From Lampris incognitus (Eukaryota; Chordata; Actinopteri; Lampriformes; Lampridae): 64,000 bases of DNA. Shown one piece after another: positions 49,836-59,283 of this stretch. Positions within the stretch are counted from its first letter, which is position 1, and each line of letters begins with the position of its first letter. The stretch covers positions 102,510,923 to 102,574,922 of the forward strand of contig NC_079213.1 of assembly GCF_029633865.1 (NCBI RefSeq). The letters run 5' to 3'. Position numbers and translations under genes: made by a program. The notes beneath the pieces were generated by a model. It ran no database searches, was not told where the DNA came from, and was given only the letters and a program-made list of their open reading frames with translations.

Positions 49836-52800
49836 CTAAACACTGTATGGTCTTGCAGAGGGCACTCTAGAAGAATCAGGGACATTTCTGCCCAAACTTT
49901 CGAAAAATGAGGCCATGGCTAGGACTAAAGGTCTTCCTAGTTCACCATAACAGAGTCTCTCAGGGGGATGTCTTTCTCTGATAGATCTTCTGATCGGTTC
50001 GCTCTCAGACGGGTTTCCGTCAGACAGGTCAGCCTGGCCTGTCACACCAGTGGGCGGTGCACTCTCGGGTTCAAGTGGGTTGTTTTCAGGTGAACGTCCT
50101 TCAATAGGTCCAAATTGAGGTACAACAGTAGTGGATGATGCGGGGTCTCCCTCAGGTAAGTGTCTTCGAACAGGTTGAGAGAATTCATCTGTGACTACTT
50201 CTGTCTCACGCCCAATTGGTTTCTTTTCAAGTAACTGATTGTGAACAGACTCAGGGGTATGGGGTACTTCACTAAGGAGTGGACTATCAGATTGGGAGAA
50301 CTCCGACGGACTTGGATTCAACCCGACTGGGTTCAACAGTTCCGTGGATCGTGCTAGAGGGGTGGCCTGTGTGGTTGTCCTAATGCTTTGGGGAAACCTT
50401 GTGGAGATCTGTGGATAGCAATCCTCATCCTCGTCACTGCTGGGCATATCTGGGTCAACAATATTGTCGTGCCTGGTCTGCTGTGAGACTGTTTCCCTGC
50501 GTCTCAGCCTCCTTGTTGGTAAGTTTGTGTCAGGTTCTGAGACTTTATTTGTAACAGGTAGAAAGCCGCAGGGCAGAAGAAGGTCTCTGTGAAGGGTACG
50601 GTGTGGACCTTCACCCTGTTCTTGCTTGACGACATACACTGGGCCATCTCCCATCCTCTTCACCACAGTATGGACTTCCTTTTCCCATCTGTCCGCAAGT
50701 TTATGTTTTCCTCTTAAATTGACATTCTTCACCAGGACTCTATCTCCGGTAACAAGTTCTGCGGCTCTGATCTTTTTATCAAACCTGGCTTTATTCTTCT
50801 CTCCCATCTTCTTAGAGCTTTCAGAAGCAAGTGCATAGCTGTCTTGGAGGCGCTGTCGAAGATGTGTAACATACTCTGAATGCGACTTGAATCCAATTTG
50901 GTCTGGTGTAAGGCCAAGAACCAGATCAATGGGTAGTCTTGGCTGTCTACCAAACAACAATTCATATGGAGAGTAGCCTGTGGTGTCATTTTTCGTGCAA
51001 TTGTATGCATGGACTAGCGGTTTGACAAAGTCCCTCCAATGATATTTATCCTTGTCTTCTAGTGTCCCGAGCATGCTGAGAAGGGTCCTGTTAAATCTCT
51101 CGACAGGGTTTCCACGTGGATGGTATGGCGTGGTTCTGATCTTTTCGGTTCCAATCAGACAGCACAACTCCTTGATGGTGTGGGATTCAAAATCTCTCCC
51201 CTGGTCACTGAGAAGGCGACTTGGAAAACCATACTGTACAATGAAGTTTTCCCACAGTGTTTTGGCAACCGTATTCGCCTTTTGGTCTTTCGTGGGGATG
51301 GCAACGGCAAACTTGGTGAAGTGATCCGTGATGACGAGGATGTTTCTAGTGTCCTTACTATCAGGCTCAATACAGAGGTAATCCATACACACCAGTTCAA
51401 GGGGATAACTGGTCTGTATATTCTCCATATGAGCAGCATGCTGGGAATTGGCTTTCCGCCTCACGCATCTTTCACAAGTCCTACACTTCTGTTCAACAGA
51501 CTGAAACATCTTTGGCCAGAAAAATCTGGAACGAACAAGATGAAGGACACGCTGAGCGCCAAGATGACCGACTTCATCATGAAGGCCTTGCAATGCTCTT
51601 TCTCTGTGGCTACTAGGCAGCACCAGCTGATAGATCTGATTCCCACGATCAAGACATTTCCTGAACAGTACTCCATCTATAAGCTCTAGTCTATTCCATT
51701 CTCTAAGGAGCAGCTTGACTTCTGACAGTTCAGAGGACATCTCTTGAAAAGTGGGTTTTCGGTTTCCTTGAATGAAACTGATCACACGTCTGATAGATGG
51801 ATCCTGTCTTTGAGACTGATACCAGTCATTGTGAGTCATTCCAGGGAGGGTGCCTTGTCCAGAGAACACAAAGTCATCAGGGATGGCAGAAGCATCTAAA
51901 GCTAAGGATTCGGCAAGAATGGGGAGTTCTGGCTGCAAATAGTCAGCCAAAGTGGTCACAGAGTGGCGTTGACATAAAGCAGACAGCATGTCACCAGAAA
52001 CAGTTTTGCTTTCTCCATCCAAAACCCTTTGCTTCAGCTCTTCTATCCTCGCTTTCTCCTGCTTGAACTCCTCATCTTCTTCTGACGGACTCTGGGGTCT
52101 TCTGGACAACCCATCGGCATCTTGATTGCTGATCCCAGCCCTATACTTTATGGTGAATCTGTAGGTTGACAGAGCGGCTAACCAGCGATGTCCTGCTGCA
52201 TCAAGCTTTGCTGTGGTCAACACATAAGTTAGGGGGTTATTGTCTGTTAAAACCTGAAATTCTGTTCCATAGAGGTAATCATGGAATTTCTCACAGATGG
52301 CCCATTTCAAGGCGAGGTACTCTTGCTTGTGGGCAGGATAGTTTTGTTCACTTCTGGATAGTCCTCTGCTGGCATAAGCTACAACCCTCAGCTTCCCATC
52401 GTGTTCCTGATAGAGAGCAGCACCGAGACCATCGCGGCTGGCATCAGTATGCAGGACGTAAGGAAGATTGGGATTGGCGAAGGCAAGAACAGGGGCCGAA
52501 GTCAGTTTATCTATGAGAGTTCTAAAAGCAACGTCACACTCTTCAGTCCACTCATTTCCAAAAGGTAAGGTGGGATTGATGGAAGTCTTGACCCTGTCCT
52601 TCTTGTAAATCTTCCCTCTTTTCCTTTGAGCAACATAGCCAGCAGTTAGAGCATTCAATGGCTTTGCTATTTTAGAGTACCCTTCCACAAAACGTCGGTA
52701 ATATCCAGCAAATCCTAGGAAGCATTTGAGCTCTTTTCTGTTGGTGGGTTGAGGCCATTCTCTCAAAGCAGAGACTTTGCTTGGATCTGTGTGGACTCCA

Positions 52801-54449
52801 TTGGCATCTACAACATGGCCAAGGTATTTAACAGAAGTCTGGAAAAAATGGCATTTTTCAGGGGACAACTTTAGGCCATAGTCTTTGAGCCGGTTCAACA
52901 CTTTCATCAATCTGGCCTCGTGCTCTTCTAGTGTGTCAGAGAAGACAATCAGGTCATCCATAAATACTAGTACTTCATTGAGATGCAGGTCTCCAACACA
53001 TTTCTCCATCAGTCTCTGAAAGGTGCTTGGTGCATTTGTCACACCTTGGGGCATACGATTAAACTCATAGAAGCCTAGAGGGCAGACAAAAGCGGTCTTG
53101 TGCTTATCTTCCTCTGCAACTTCTACTTGATAGTAGCCTGACTTCAGATCCATGACAGAAAACCATTTGGCTCCACTAAGAGCAGAGAAGGTGTCTTCGA
53201 TGTTGGGGAGAGCATAGGCATCTTTGATCGTTCTCATGTTCAGCTTCCTGAAATCTATGCAGAGTCTTATTGCACCATTCTTCTTCTTGACAACTACAAT
53301 GGGGGAAGCAAATGGAGACTCTGACTCGCGAATAATTCCAGCGTCTAGCAGCTCTCTTAGGTGTTGTTTGACAGCTTCTCTGTCAGAGGGATGAATGGGT
53401 CTGGGTCGCTCTCTAAAAGGGGCTTCATCCTGGAGTCGGATGCGATGTTTTACTGCAGTCGTATGACCATGAGACAAGTCATCAACAGCAAACACCTCTG
53501 GCATGCTGTTCAGCTGGTGTGTGATCCGTTTTTTCCACTCTTCTGGAATGGGGGAATCTTCCAAATCAAAGTTGGTGGTGTTACTCTGAGACTGAGGGAT
53601 GTCAGGCACAGTCATATTTTGGGATTCAGACGGCATCACATACTGTGCTACCATCATTTCAGCTATCACCTGCCTTGGATGCAGTGTGACACTACGATCA
53701 GTCACATTTCTGAGAATGACAGGAATCTTGTTTAAAGATCGAAGTGGAGTTTCTATCAAGGAATTTTCAACGAACACTCCACCAGGTAAGGAAACGGTTT
53801 CAGGGGATTCGACCACGAAAAGGGAACGTGGGAAATGTTTCTTCACTCTGACATCTCCAAAGACAGACACTTGTCTTCCTGGTGGAATGGTGACAGGATG
53901 GCGTCCATGCAACTTAACATGATTGGCTGAAATCTCTTCCTGATGACTTAGGGCAACATGCTGGAACAGCAAGATACAGTCACTATTGATATTGGGCCTT
54001 TGTAAGAATTCTCTTCCATGCTTTTCTATGCCACCTTCATATAATCTGTCAAGGACATTGGTTCCAATCAATAGGGGAATCTGAGTGTTAAAATGGCAAT
54101 TTGGCACAATGAGAACTAATGAAGAGACCTGTTCAGCTACGCCAGTGATGCTGCTGGGGAAGGAGATGAGGGCTTGGATATAACCCTGGTAAGGAACATG
54201 TTGGCCACCTGCACCTTCTATCTGGAAAAGAGTCTGAATGGGCTGGATGGGGAGGAACGATAAGTGGTTCAAGTAGAATGTCTCTGAAATGGTTGTTACT
54301 TGGGAACCGGTGTCAAGGATTGATTCACATTCTATTCCTTCAATGGAGACAGATGCAGTGCAGCGTGGCCCTACAAGTTCACAGGGAAGGGATAGGCTAT
54401 TTTGGTATCTTTGTCTGTATCTATTTTTTCTTGTCTGGGTTCTATTCAT
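49836..54449 (-). CDS. Gypsy Pol polyprotein (protease-RT-RNase H-integrase)
   Basis: From the Met at 54449 the ORF has 1537 codons, but the frame is open back to the frameshift site at 54524, so it is made as Gag-Pol. Aspartic protease: DTGS at residues 46-49 and LLIGTNVL at 126-133. RT at about 345-510: first Asp in SVMDLKSGYY (434) and catalytic FMDD (496-499). RNase H: D669, E710, D736. Integrase zinc finger: H957, H962, C989, C992. Integrase core: D1023, D1082, E1117 (58 and 34 residues between). A GPY/F-like GDGPVYVV lies near 1267-1274. The last about 240 residues are Ser/Pro/Glu-rich with a basic IRERHPPERL motif. No chromodomain or env. No stop or frameshift is seen. Confidence 0.95.
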   Translation of the reverse strand: MNRTQTRKNRYRQRYQNSLSLPCELVGPRCTASVSIEGIECESILDTGSQVTTISETFYLNHLSFLPIQPIQTLFQIEGAGGQHVPYQGYIQALISFPSSITGVAEQVSSLVLIVPNCHFNTQIPLLIGTNVLDRLYEGGIEKHGREFLQRPNINSDCILLFQHVALSHQEEISANHVKLHGRHPVTIPPGRQVSVFGDVRVKKHFPRSLFVVESPETVSLPGGVFVENSLIETPLRSLNKIPVILRNVTDRSVTLHPRQVIAEMMVAQYVMPSESQNMTVPDIPQSQSNTTNFDLEDSPIPEEWKKRITHQLNSMPEVFAVDDLSHGHTTAVKHRIRLQDEAPFRERPRPIHPSDREAVKQHLRELLDAGIIRESESPFASPIVVVKKKNGAIRLCIDFRKLNMRTIKDAYALPNIEDTFSALSGAKWFSVMDLKSGYYQVEVAEEDKHKTAFVCPLGFYEFNRMPQGVTNAPSTFQRLMEKCVGDLHLNEVLVFMDDLIVFSDTLEEHEARLMKVLNRLKDYGLKLSPEKCHFFQTSVKYLGHVVDANGVHTDPSKVSALREWPQPTNRKELKCFLGFAGYYRRFVEGYSKIAKPLNALTAGYVAQRKRGKIYKKDRVKTSINPTLPFGNEWTEECDVAFRTLIDKLTSAPVLAFANPNLPYVLHTDASRDGLGAALYQEHDGKLRVVAYASRGLSRSEQNYPAHKQEYLALKWAICEKFHDYLYGTEFQVLTDNNPLTYVLTTAKLDAAGHRWLAALSTYRFTIKYRAGISNQDADGLSRRPQSPSEEDEEFKQEKARIEELKQRVLDGESKTVSGDMLSALCQRHSVTTLADYLQPELPILAESLALDASAIPDDFVFSGQGTLPGMTHNDWYQSQRQDPSIRRVISFIQGNRKPTFQEMSSELSEVKLLLREWNRLELIDGVLFRKCLDRGNQIYQLVLPSSHRERALQGLHDEVGHLGAQRVLHLVRSRFFWPKMFQSVEQKCRTCERCVRRKANSQHAAHMENIQTSYPLELVCMDYLCIEPDSKDTRNILVITDHFTKFAVAIPTKDQKANTVAKTLWENFIVQYGFPSRLLSDQGRDFESHTIKELCCLIGTEKIRTTPYHPRGNPVERFNRTLLSMLGTLEDKDKYHWRDFVKPLVHAYNCTKNDTTGYSPYELLFGRQPRLPIDLVLGLTPDQIGFKSHSEYVTHLRQRLQDSYALASESSKKMGEKNKARFDKKIRAAELVTGDRVLVKNVNLRGKHKLADRWEKEVHTVVKRMGDGPVYVVKQEQGEGPHRTLHRDLLLPCGFLPVTNKVSEPDTNLPTRRLRRRETVSQQTRHDNIVDPDMPSSDEDEDCYPQISTRFPQSIRTTTQATPLARSTELLNPVGLNPSPSEFSQSDSPLLSEVPHTPESVHNQLLEKKPIGRETEVVTDEFSQPVRRHLPEGDPASSTTVVPQFGPIEGRSPENNPLEPESAPPTGVTGQADLSDGNPSESEPIRRSIRERHPPERLCYGELGRPLVLAMASFFESLGRNVPDSSRVPSARPYSV

Positions 54450-54467
54450 AATATCATTAATGGGTTT

Positions 54468-54530
54468 GGGACTGTTATGCTGGTACTTAGCTCCTGAACG
54501 TCCCGAAACAGGAGCTGCTACTAGTTTAAA
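54468..54530 (-). promoter_or_regulatory. -1 ribosomal frameshift signal between gag and pol
   Basis: The slippery heptamer TTTAAAC (54530-54524, in gag frame T TTA AAC) sits directly before the gag stop TAG. After a 7-nt spacer come an 8-bp stem, AGCTCCTG (54516-54509) with CAGGAGCT (54496-54489), and a 12-nt loop. The loop's GGGAC (54504-54500) can pair with GTCCC (54472-54468), giving an H-type pseudoknot. A -1 shift enters the pol frame exactly. Confidence 0.88.
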
Positions 54531-56140
54531 GGCATGGAGGTGAGGGTATGCGTATTCCTGTGAGCTTCACGTTTTTGTCTCAGCTTGGTGTTCTTTTGAT
54601 GGACAAGAGCGGGGTTGGGGGCACTCACACAGTGGGCAGCAATGTGACCATCTCCACCACATTTAAAGCAGAACCATGGCTTGGGAAAACGACGCGTGTA
54701 AATTCGAGGTGTGGAGGCATTCATGACCATGCAGCTGGTTTCAATCTGAGTTCTGTTTGGCTGTGGTTCTTCCTTGATGGACAGGGTTGCAATTTGTTTC
54801 TTTAACTCAGCTACCTCATCGCAGAGTTTCTGTGTGTCTTCATTTTTGTTTTCGGCTGGGCCTTCGATTCCATAAACAGTGTGGGCATGCACTGAAGCTT
54901 TTGAGCTCCCTAGATGTTTCTTCATCCTATCTAGTTTAGCTGAACGACGGCCTTCTTCTGTCCTAAGCTGATGAAGCAATTCAGGAAATGAGGGTGGGCT
55001 ATTTTTTTTCTGTTCAAGCTGAAGACCTAAAATCAACGAGTGGTCCCAGCATCCTCTGCAGAACTGTCTTATTAAGTGTTTTTCTGAATCTACAAGTGAA
55101 GCTCCCCCTCTAGAGATGACTTTAGTGAGGAGGGTCTGAAGTCTGAATAAATAATCAGATGGCTTCTCTCCAGAATTCTGGTTTGCACTCAAGAATGCAG
55201 CAAAAAGCTCTTCTCCATCTTCTACGACTCCAAAGGCTGATTCGATGTGGTTTACGTACGCAACAGGGTTTGCATTGACATCAAGCGGTTTCACCATGTC
55301 AGAAGCTGGACCAACCAAACTCTCTAGAACCTTTCTGATTTTTTGTGAATCGGTGACATAGGTGTCACTTAGAAGCAGCTCAACTTGAGTTCTCCAAGCT
55401 TCATAATCTACTTCCCCATTTGGCTTTGGAAGCCTACCTGAGAAGGTTCGAATTTTACTTGGGCTACTGTATGGTTGTGTTGACTCATTCTTAATAACAT
55501 GTTCTACTACTACGTTCTGGATGCTCGGGGGATTAATGATGTCTTCTTCAAGGCTCATTGAATTACGCATGGATGAGTGTGTGGTTGGAGCACGGTGAAT
55601 GTCAGATATAGATGGCCGTCTGTTACATTCTTGGGTCATGCTAGGCATGTGCTCAACATCAATGCTAGGCTTAGTGTCTTGCATAGGGCTGTGTTCCGGT
55701 AAAGACGTGTTGTCAGTTTTCTGTGATGCTGTAGACCGAATGCGCCTCAGTTCATTTTTTAAGATGGAGGCATAGCCTGACATGGCACTACCACCAATAG
55801 CGCTGAGTTCTTCGAGATATTGCTGGGCTAAGTCTTTGCCTATTTCCTCTTGACATATTTGTCTAATTGTTCTGACATTCCATAGAGTAGTTGGATCAAC
55901 AGGGCTAGGTATAAGGCCAAGGGTATCTGGGGTTATCCTGGTGATTGACTTTTCACACTCAAATTCTATTATTACCCTACCATTAGGTTGGTTGGGCTCA
56001 TCCACAACTCTGATGCAGGATGAGATCTTCCCATGTTGTTCGAAGAAGCTTATTATCGTTTCGGCAGAGCTCATTTCATTGACACCTTCAACTAATAAGC
56101 AGTTTTGTCCATGGACTTTATACTGATTGCAAAGATCCAT
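54521..56140 (-). CDS. Gypsy Gag, PNMA-like
   Basis: Gag forms the particle shell and binds RNA. It has 539 residues. Residues about 10-70 (NCLLVEGVNEMSSAETIISF) resemble the RRM-like N-terminal part of PNMA proteins. Residues 228-400 match the PNMA capsid pattern: RTFSGRLPKPNGEVDYEAWR, KVLESLVGPASDMV, HIESAFGVVEDGEELFAAFL and NSGEKPSDYLFRLQTLLTKV. A coiled-coil-like segment follows at 437-455. A single CCHC zinc knuckle (C491, C494, H499, C504) precedes a basic tail. It ends in tandem TAG codons just after the slippery site. Start at 56140 is about 100 nt after the primer site. Confidence 0.92.
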   Translation of the reverse strand: MDLCNQYKVHGQNCLLVEGVNEMSSAETIISFFEQHGKISSCIRVVDEPNQPNGRVIIEFECEKSITRITPDTLGLIPSPVDPTTLWNVRTIRQICQEEIGKDLAQQYLEELSAIGGSAMSGYASILKNELRRIRSTASQKTDNTSLPEHSPMQDTKPSIDVEHMPSMTQECNRRPSISDIHRAPTTHSSMRNSMSLEEDIINPPSIQNVVVEHVIKNESTQPYSSPSKIRTFSGRLPKPNGEVDYEAWRTQVELLLSDTYVTDSQKIRKVLESLVGPASDMVKPLDVNANPVAYVNHIESAFGVVEDGEELFAAFLSANQNSGEKPSDYLFRLQTLLTKVISRGGASLVDSEKHLIRQFCRGCWDHSLILGLQLEQKKNSPPSFPELLHQLRTEEGRRSAKLDRMKKHLGSSKASVHAHTVYGIEGPAENKNEDTQKLCDEVAELKKQIATLSIKEEPQPNRTQIETSCMVMNASTPRIYTRRFPKPWFCFKCGGDGHIAAHCVSAPNPALVHQKNTKLRQKREAHRNTHTLTSMPLN

Positions 56141-56243
56141 ATTGACTGTGTTATTTTCAAAATAAAAATATATATAATCAAGTATTTTATAGAGAGGTGT
56201 GGTCAGTGGGGTAGTATATGGCCTGAAACGCTAATTAACCAAT

Positions 56244-56261
56244 CTCCTGGCTGGCTCGCCA
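56244..56261 (-). other. Primer binding site, tRNA-Arg
   Basis: On the plus strand CTCCTGGCTGGCTCGCCA matches, from memory, the 3' 18 nt (with CCA) of vertebrate tRNA-Arg(ACG). It lies 6 nt inside the 5' LTR. Most well-known Gypsy elements use other primers, so the match is informative. Confidence 0.75.
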
Positions 56262-56267
56262 ACTTTC

Positions 56268-56492
56268 TGTAACCTGCACGACAGGGGAATGGGCCTATGC
56301 TTGCGCTGGGACAGTTTACAGTCTAATGTCTAAGTTCAGTGGAGATTGGTGTAGGTTTTTTTCTAGACCGGATTCTAGTACTCACCCCAAAGACAACACA
56401 CACACTCGTGGGTATAGTTTACAATAAAAAAACCAATTTATTTCAACAGTTCAAAGTAAAGTTATTTCAATATCAATACTAAATTAGATGTG

Positions 56493-56537
<45 letters not shown>

Positions 56538-57219
56538 ACTCTATTATACTTTTTAAAAGTTCTTCCTAATATTCTATTTATTGTCTATATCTATCTATAT
56601 TTTATTTTATACCCTTCTAATATATTACTCATGCAGCCATATTCTACACTAACAAATTAAAGAAAATAATCCAAAATAAAGTATGAGTGCACTCAAAGAA
56701 AATAATAAAGAAAAGAAAAGGGGGAATGATTCAGTCTTCCAATCTGTGCAAGGTGCAATGTCCAGATCCTACCACAATCACAGGGGCAATTTAATGTAGA
56801 GGCGATGATGATGAATCCAAATCCAGGGCGATGATGGGGGCAATCCAAAGGGGGTATCCAAGGGTTCCAAAAGGGTGTAGCAAGGGGGGTTGTTCGGGGT
56901 ACTAAAAAAACAGTCAGGATTCCAGCAGCATACAAAACACAAGAGAAAAGAGTCTTCCTTCTTCCTTCAACGGGAGATCATCTGTCAAGGAAGCTTCGTG
57001 GGAGGGATCTTTTTTGTCGTAGTTCAAATGTCCTGTAGCTCAAATATCCGTAGTTCAAATATCAATAATTCAGGTATCCATAGTCAAAGTTGTCCGTATT
57101 TCCCTTCTCTATTGTCGACGGTTGTTTGCATGGTTTAAACTCTGTAGCTCGTGTGCCTCCTAGAGGCTACTCGTGGAACTTACATACGTCACAGGGTACA
57201 TGTAACCATGTGGGTTACA
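56268..57219 (-). repeat. 5' LTR of the Gypsy element
   Basis: It is 952 bp and carries the promoter. The TGTAACC/GGTTACA ends are intact. It differs from the 3' LTR at about four positions by eye and has a longer TA run (56494-56534). Confidence 0.95.
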
Positions 57220-57379
57220 TCAGCAAAAGACATCAGCTACCGCCACCAATGTCTGGATTCCATGGGGGGATTTATTATGCTGCTGCTCAATGGGAGGCCT
57301 CCCCGCATGTATGTTCAAACCTCTGCAGATAATCCAAAATGCAGCAGCACATCACTCCATTGTTCATATCCCTCCTTTG

Positions 57380-57665
57380 GCTCCCAGTCACTCATCTTCA
57401 TCATCATCATCAGTTCCATAACCTATGGAGGTCGTACGAGCACAGCTGATGCCTCAGCAAGTCTCTTCCACCATTCCCTATCCATCGTAGCTCTCCCCGC
57501 CTCCACTACTCATCTGTAGCCATTCTCTGATGTTGTTTACCCAGGTTTTTAATCGGTCTCCCTCTCTTCCTAGTCCCTTCTACTAGGCCTTGCAGCATGT
57601 CCTTTGCAAGTGTCCTTTCCGTTCGGCAAACGTGCCCAAACCAGTTTAATTTCCTTTTTTTTACC
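57380..57665 (-). pseudogene. RTE-like LINE C-terminal fragment
   Basis: On the minus strand it carries VWARLPNGKDTCKGHAARPS, then in shifted frames a GRP/W..REWW region, and ends with GATGATGATGAAG repeats. This is the conserved C-terminal end of another non-LTR family. Several frame breaks. Confidence 0.55.
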
Positions 57666-59283
57666 GGCATCAAATTCAAAACCCAGACACTTGCTTACAA
57701 AACAGCAACTAAAACAGCTCCTACCTACCTGAACTCCCTCATTCAGGTCTATGCGCCCTCCCGGCTCACTACGCTCTGCCAATGAAAGGCGCCTGGTACT
57801 ACCACCACAAACAGGGCCGAGTTGCTAGCTAGACTCTTCTCTTCTGTAGTTCTGCAGAGGTGGAACGAGTTACCGAACTCTGTTTGATCAGCAGAGTCCC
57901 TTTCAATCTTTAAGAAAAGACATGAACACCTCTGCACTTGATGGACTGATGAAAAATAAATCTGGTTCTATTCATTCTATGACTTGGGTTGGCATCAGGG
58001 CTCAGCTCTTAGTTTATTACTCTCTTACCTCACCAACAGAACTTTTTCTGTTGTTCTGGGTAACTCTACTCCCTCAATGGCTCAGTCGTGTTGTGGTGTC
58101 CCTCAAGGCTCATTTCTTGGCCCCCTTCTGTTTTCTATATGTATACATGCTGCCCCTTGGCTAGGTCATTCAAAATCATGGTGTGTTTTACCATTTTTAT
58201 GCTGACGACACTCAGTTATACATGCTACTAAAACCCACAGATCCTAACACCCTAGCAAATCTCACAACTTGCCTCTCTGACATTAAATCCTGGGTGTCCA
58301 AAAATTTTCTTAAATTTAATGATGATAAGTCTGAGGTCATTCTGTTCGGTCCCCCAAACTCCATCATCCCTTTTGGTACTAATCTTGGTGGTCTGTCAGG
58401 TAGTCTTAGGCAGGCTGCTAGGAATCTTGGGGTAATATTTGATGCTAACCTTGGTTTTGATAATCAAAAGATTTAAATGTTAATAGCCACATCAAATCGG
58501 TAACCTTGTCAGCCTATTACCACCTAAAAAAATATTGCTAGAGTCAGAGACATAATGTCCAAACAAGATCTAGAAAGGCTCACCCACGCCTTCATTTCCA
58601 GTAGATTAGATTATTGCAACGGTCTGTTCACAGGTCTGTCAAAAAAAGCTATTTGGCAACTCCAACTTATTCAGAATGCTGCTGCTAGGGTCCTAACAAA
58701 GACTGGGAAATATGATCACATTACACCAGTCCTAAAATCCTCACACTGGTTACCAGTCACTCAGAGAATTGATTTCAAAGTATTGCTGCTTGTCTATAAA
58801 TCACTTTGTGGCTCTGGGCCCAAATACATCTCTGACATGCTTGTGTCATATGAACCTTCTAGGACCCTTAGGTCATCTGGGGATGGCCTATTGGCTGTCC
58901 CAAGAGTTAGAACAAAACATGGTAAGGCAGTGTTTTATTATCATGCTACACAGACCTGGAATAACCTCCCAGATGATATCAGACAAGCTCCGACCCTGAC
59001 CACTTTTAAATCAAAATTAAAAACGTTCCTATTTTTTTTACTGCTTACCTTGCCCTGTAACATCTTTTTAGCTAAATAGCCTTTAGCTTAACTAGTTTAC
59101 TTTTGAGTCTTTTATCCTTTGTATTTTTTGTCTGTACTTTTGCACTTTTTTAAGATTTTTAATTGTAAAAATTGTATACCTTTTACCTTTGTAATTTTGT
59201 CACTCTGTAAAGCACTTTGAATTTCTCTAGTGTATGAAATGTGTTGTACAAATAAAATTGCCTTGCCTTGCCTTGCCTTTTGA
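57666..59283 (+). pseudogene. L2/Maui-type LINE, RT to 3' end
   Basis: Pieces: GVPQGSFLGPLLFSICIHA (58095), the catalytic YADDTQLYM (58198), NFLKFNDDKSEVILFGPPNS, then 58555-59079 with RLDYCNGLFTGLSKKAIWQL and TWNNLPDDIRQAPTLTTFKS. The 3' UTR ends GTACAAATAAAATTGCC with CCTTG repeats. 57666-57930 is a separate earlier C-terminal fragment of a related LINE (FKTQTLAYKTATKTAPTYLN). Frameshifts at about 58170 and 58475. Confidence 0.82.

Larger units (their letters stand above)
48859..57219 (-). mobile_element. Full-length Ty3/Gypsy LTR retrotransposon, apparently intact
   Basis: The element is 8361 bp, read on the minus strand: 5' LTR (57219-56268), PBS, gag, -1 frameshift, pol, purine tract and 3' LTR (49798-48859). 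The target duplication TCAG lies at 48855-48858 and 57220-57223. gag and pol are uninterrupted, and the LTRs differ by about four substitutions plus TA-repeat length. The pol order is protease, RT, RNase H, integrase (Ty3/Gypsy order). There is no envelope-like ORF. It sits in a guanylate cyclase intron in sense orientation. Confidence 0.95.

Noticed and set aside
50626-54543. Several plus-strand ORFs of 70-190 codons
   Set aside because: They are antisense shadows of the pol ORF; none shows a family motif.
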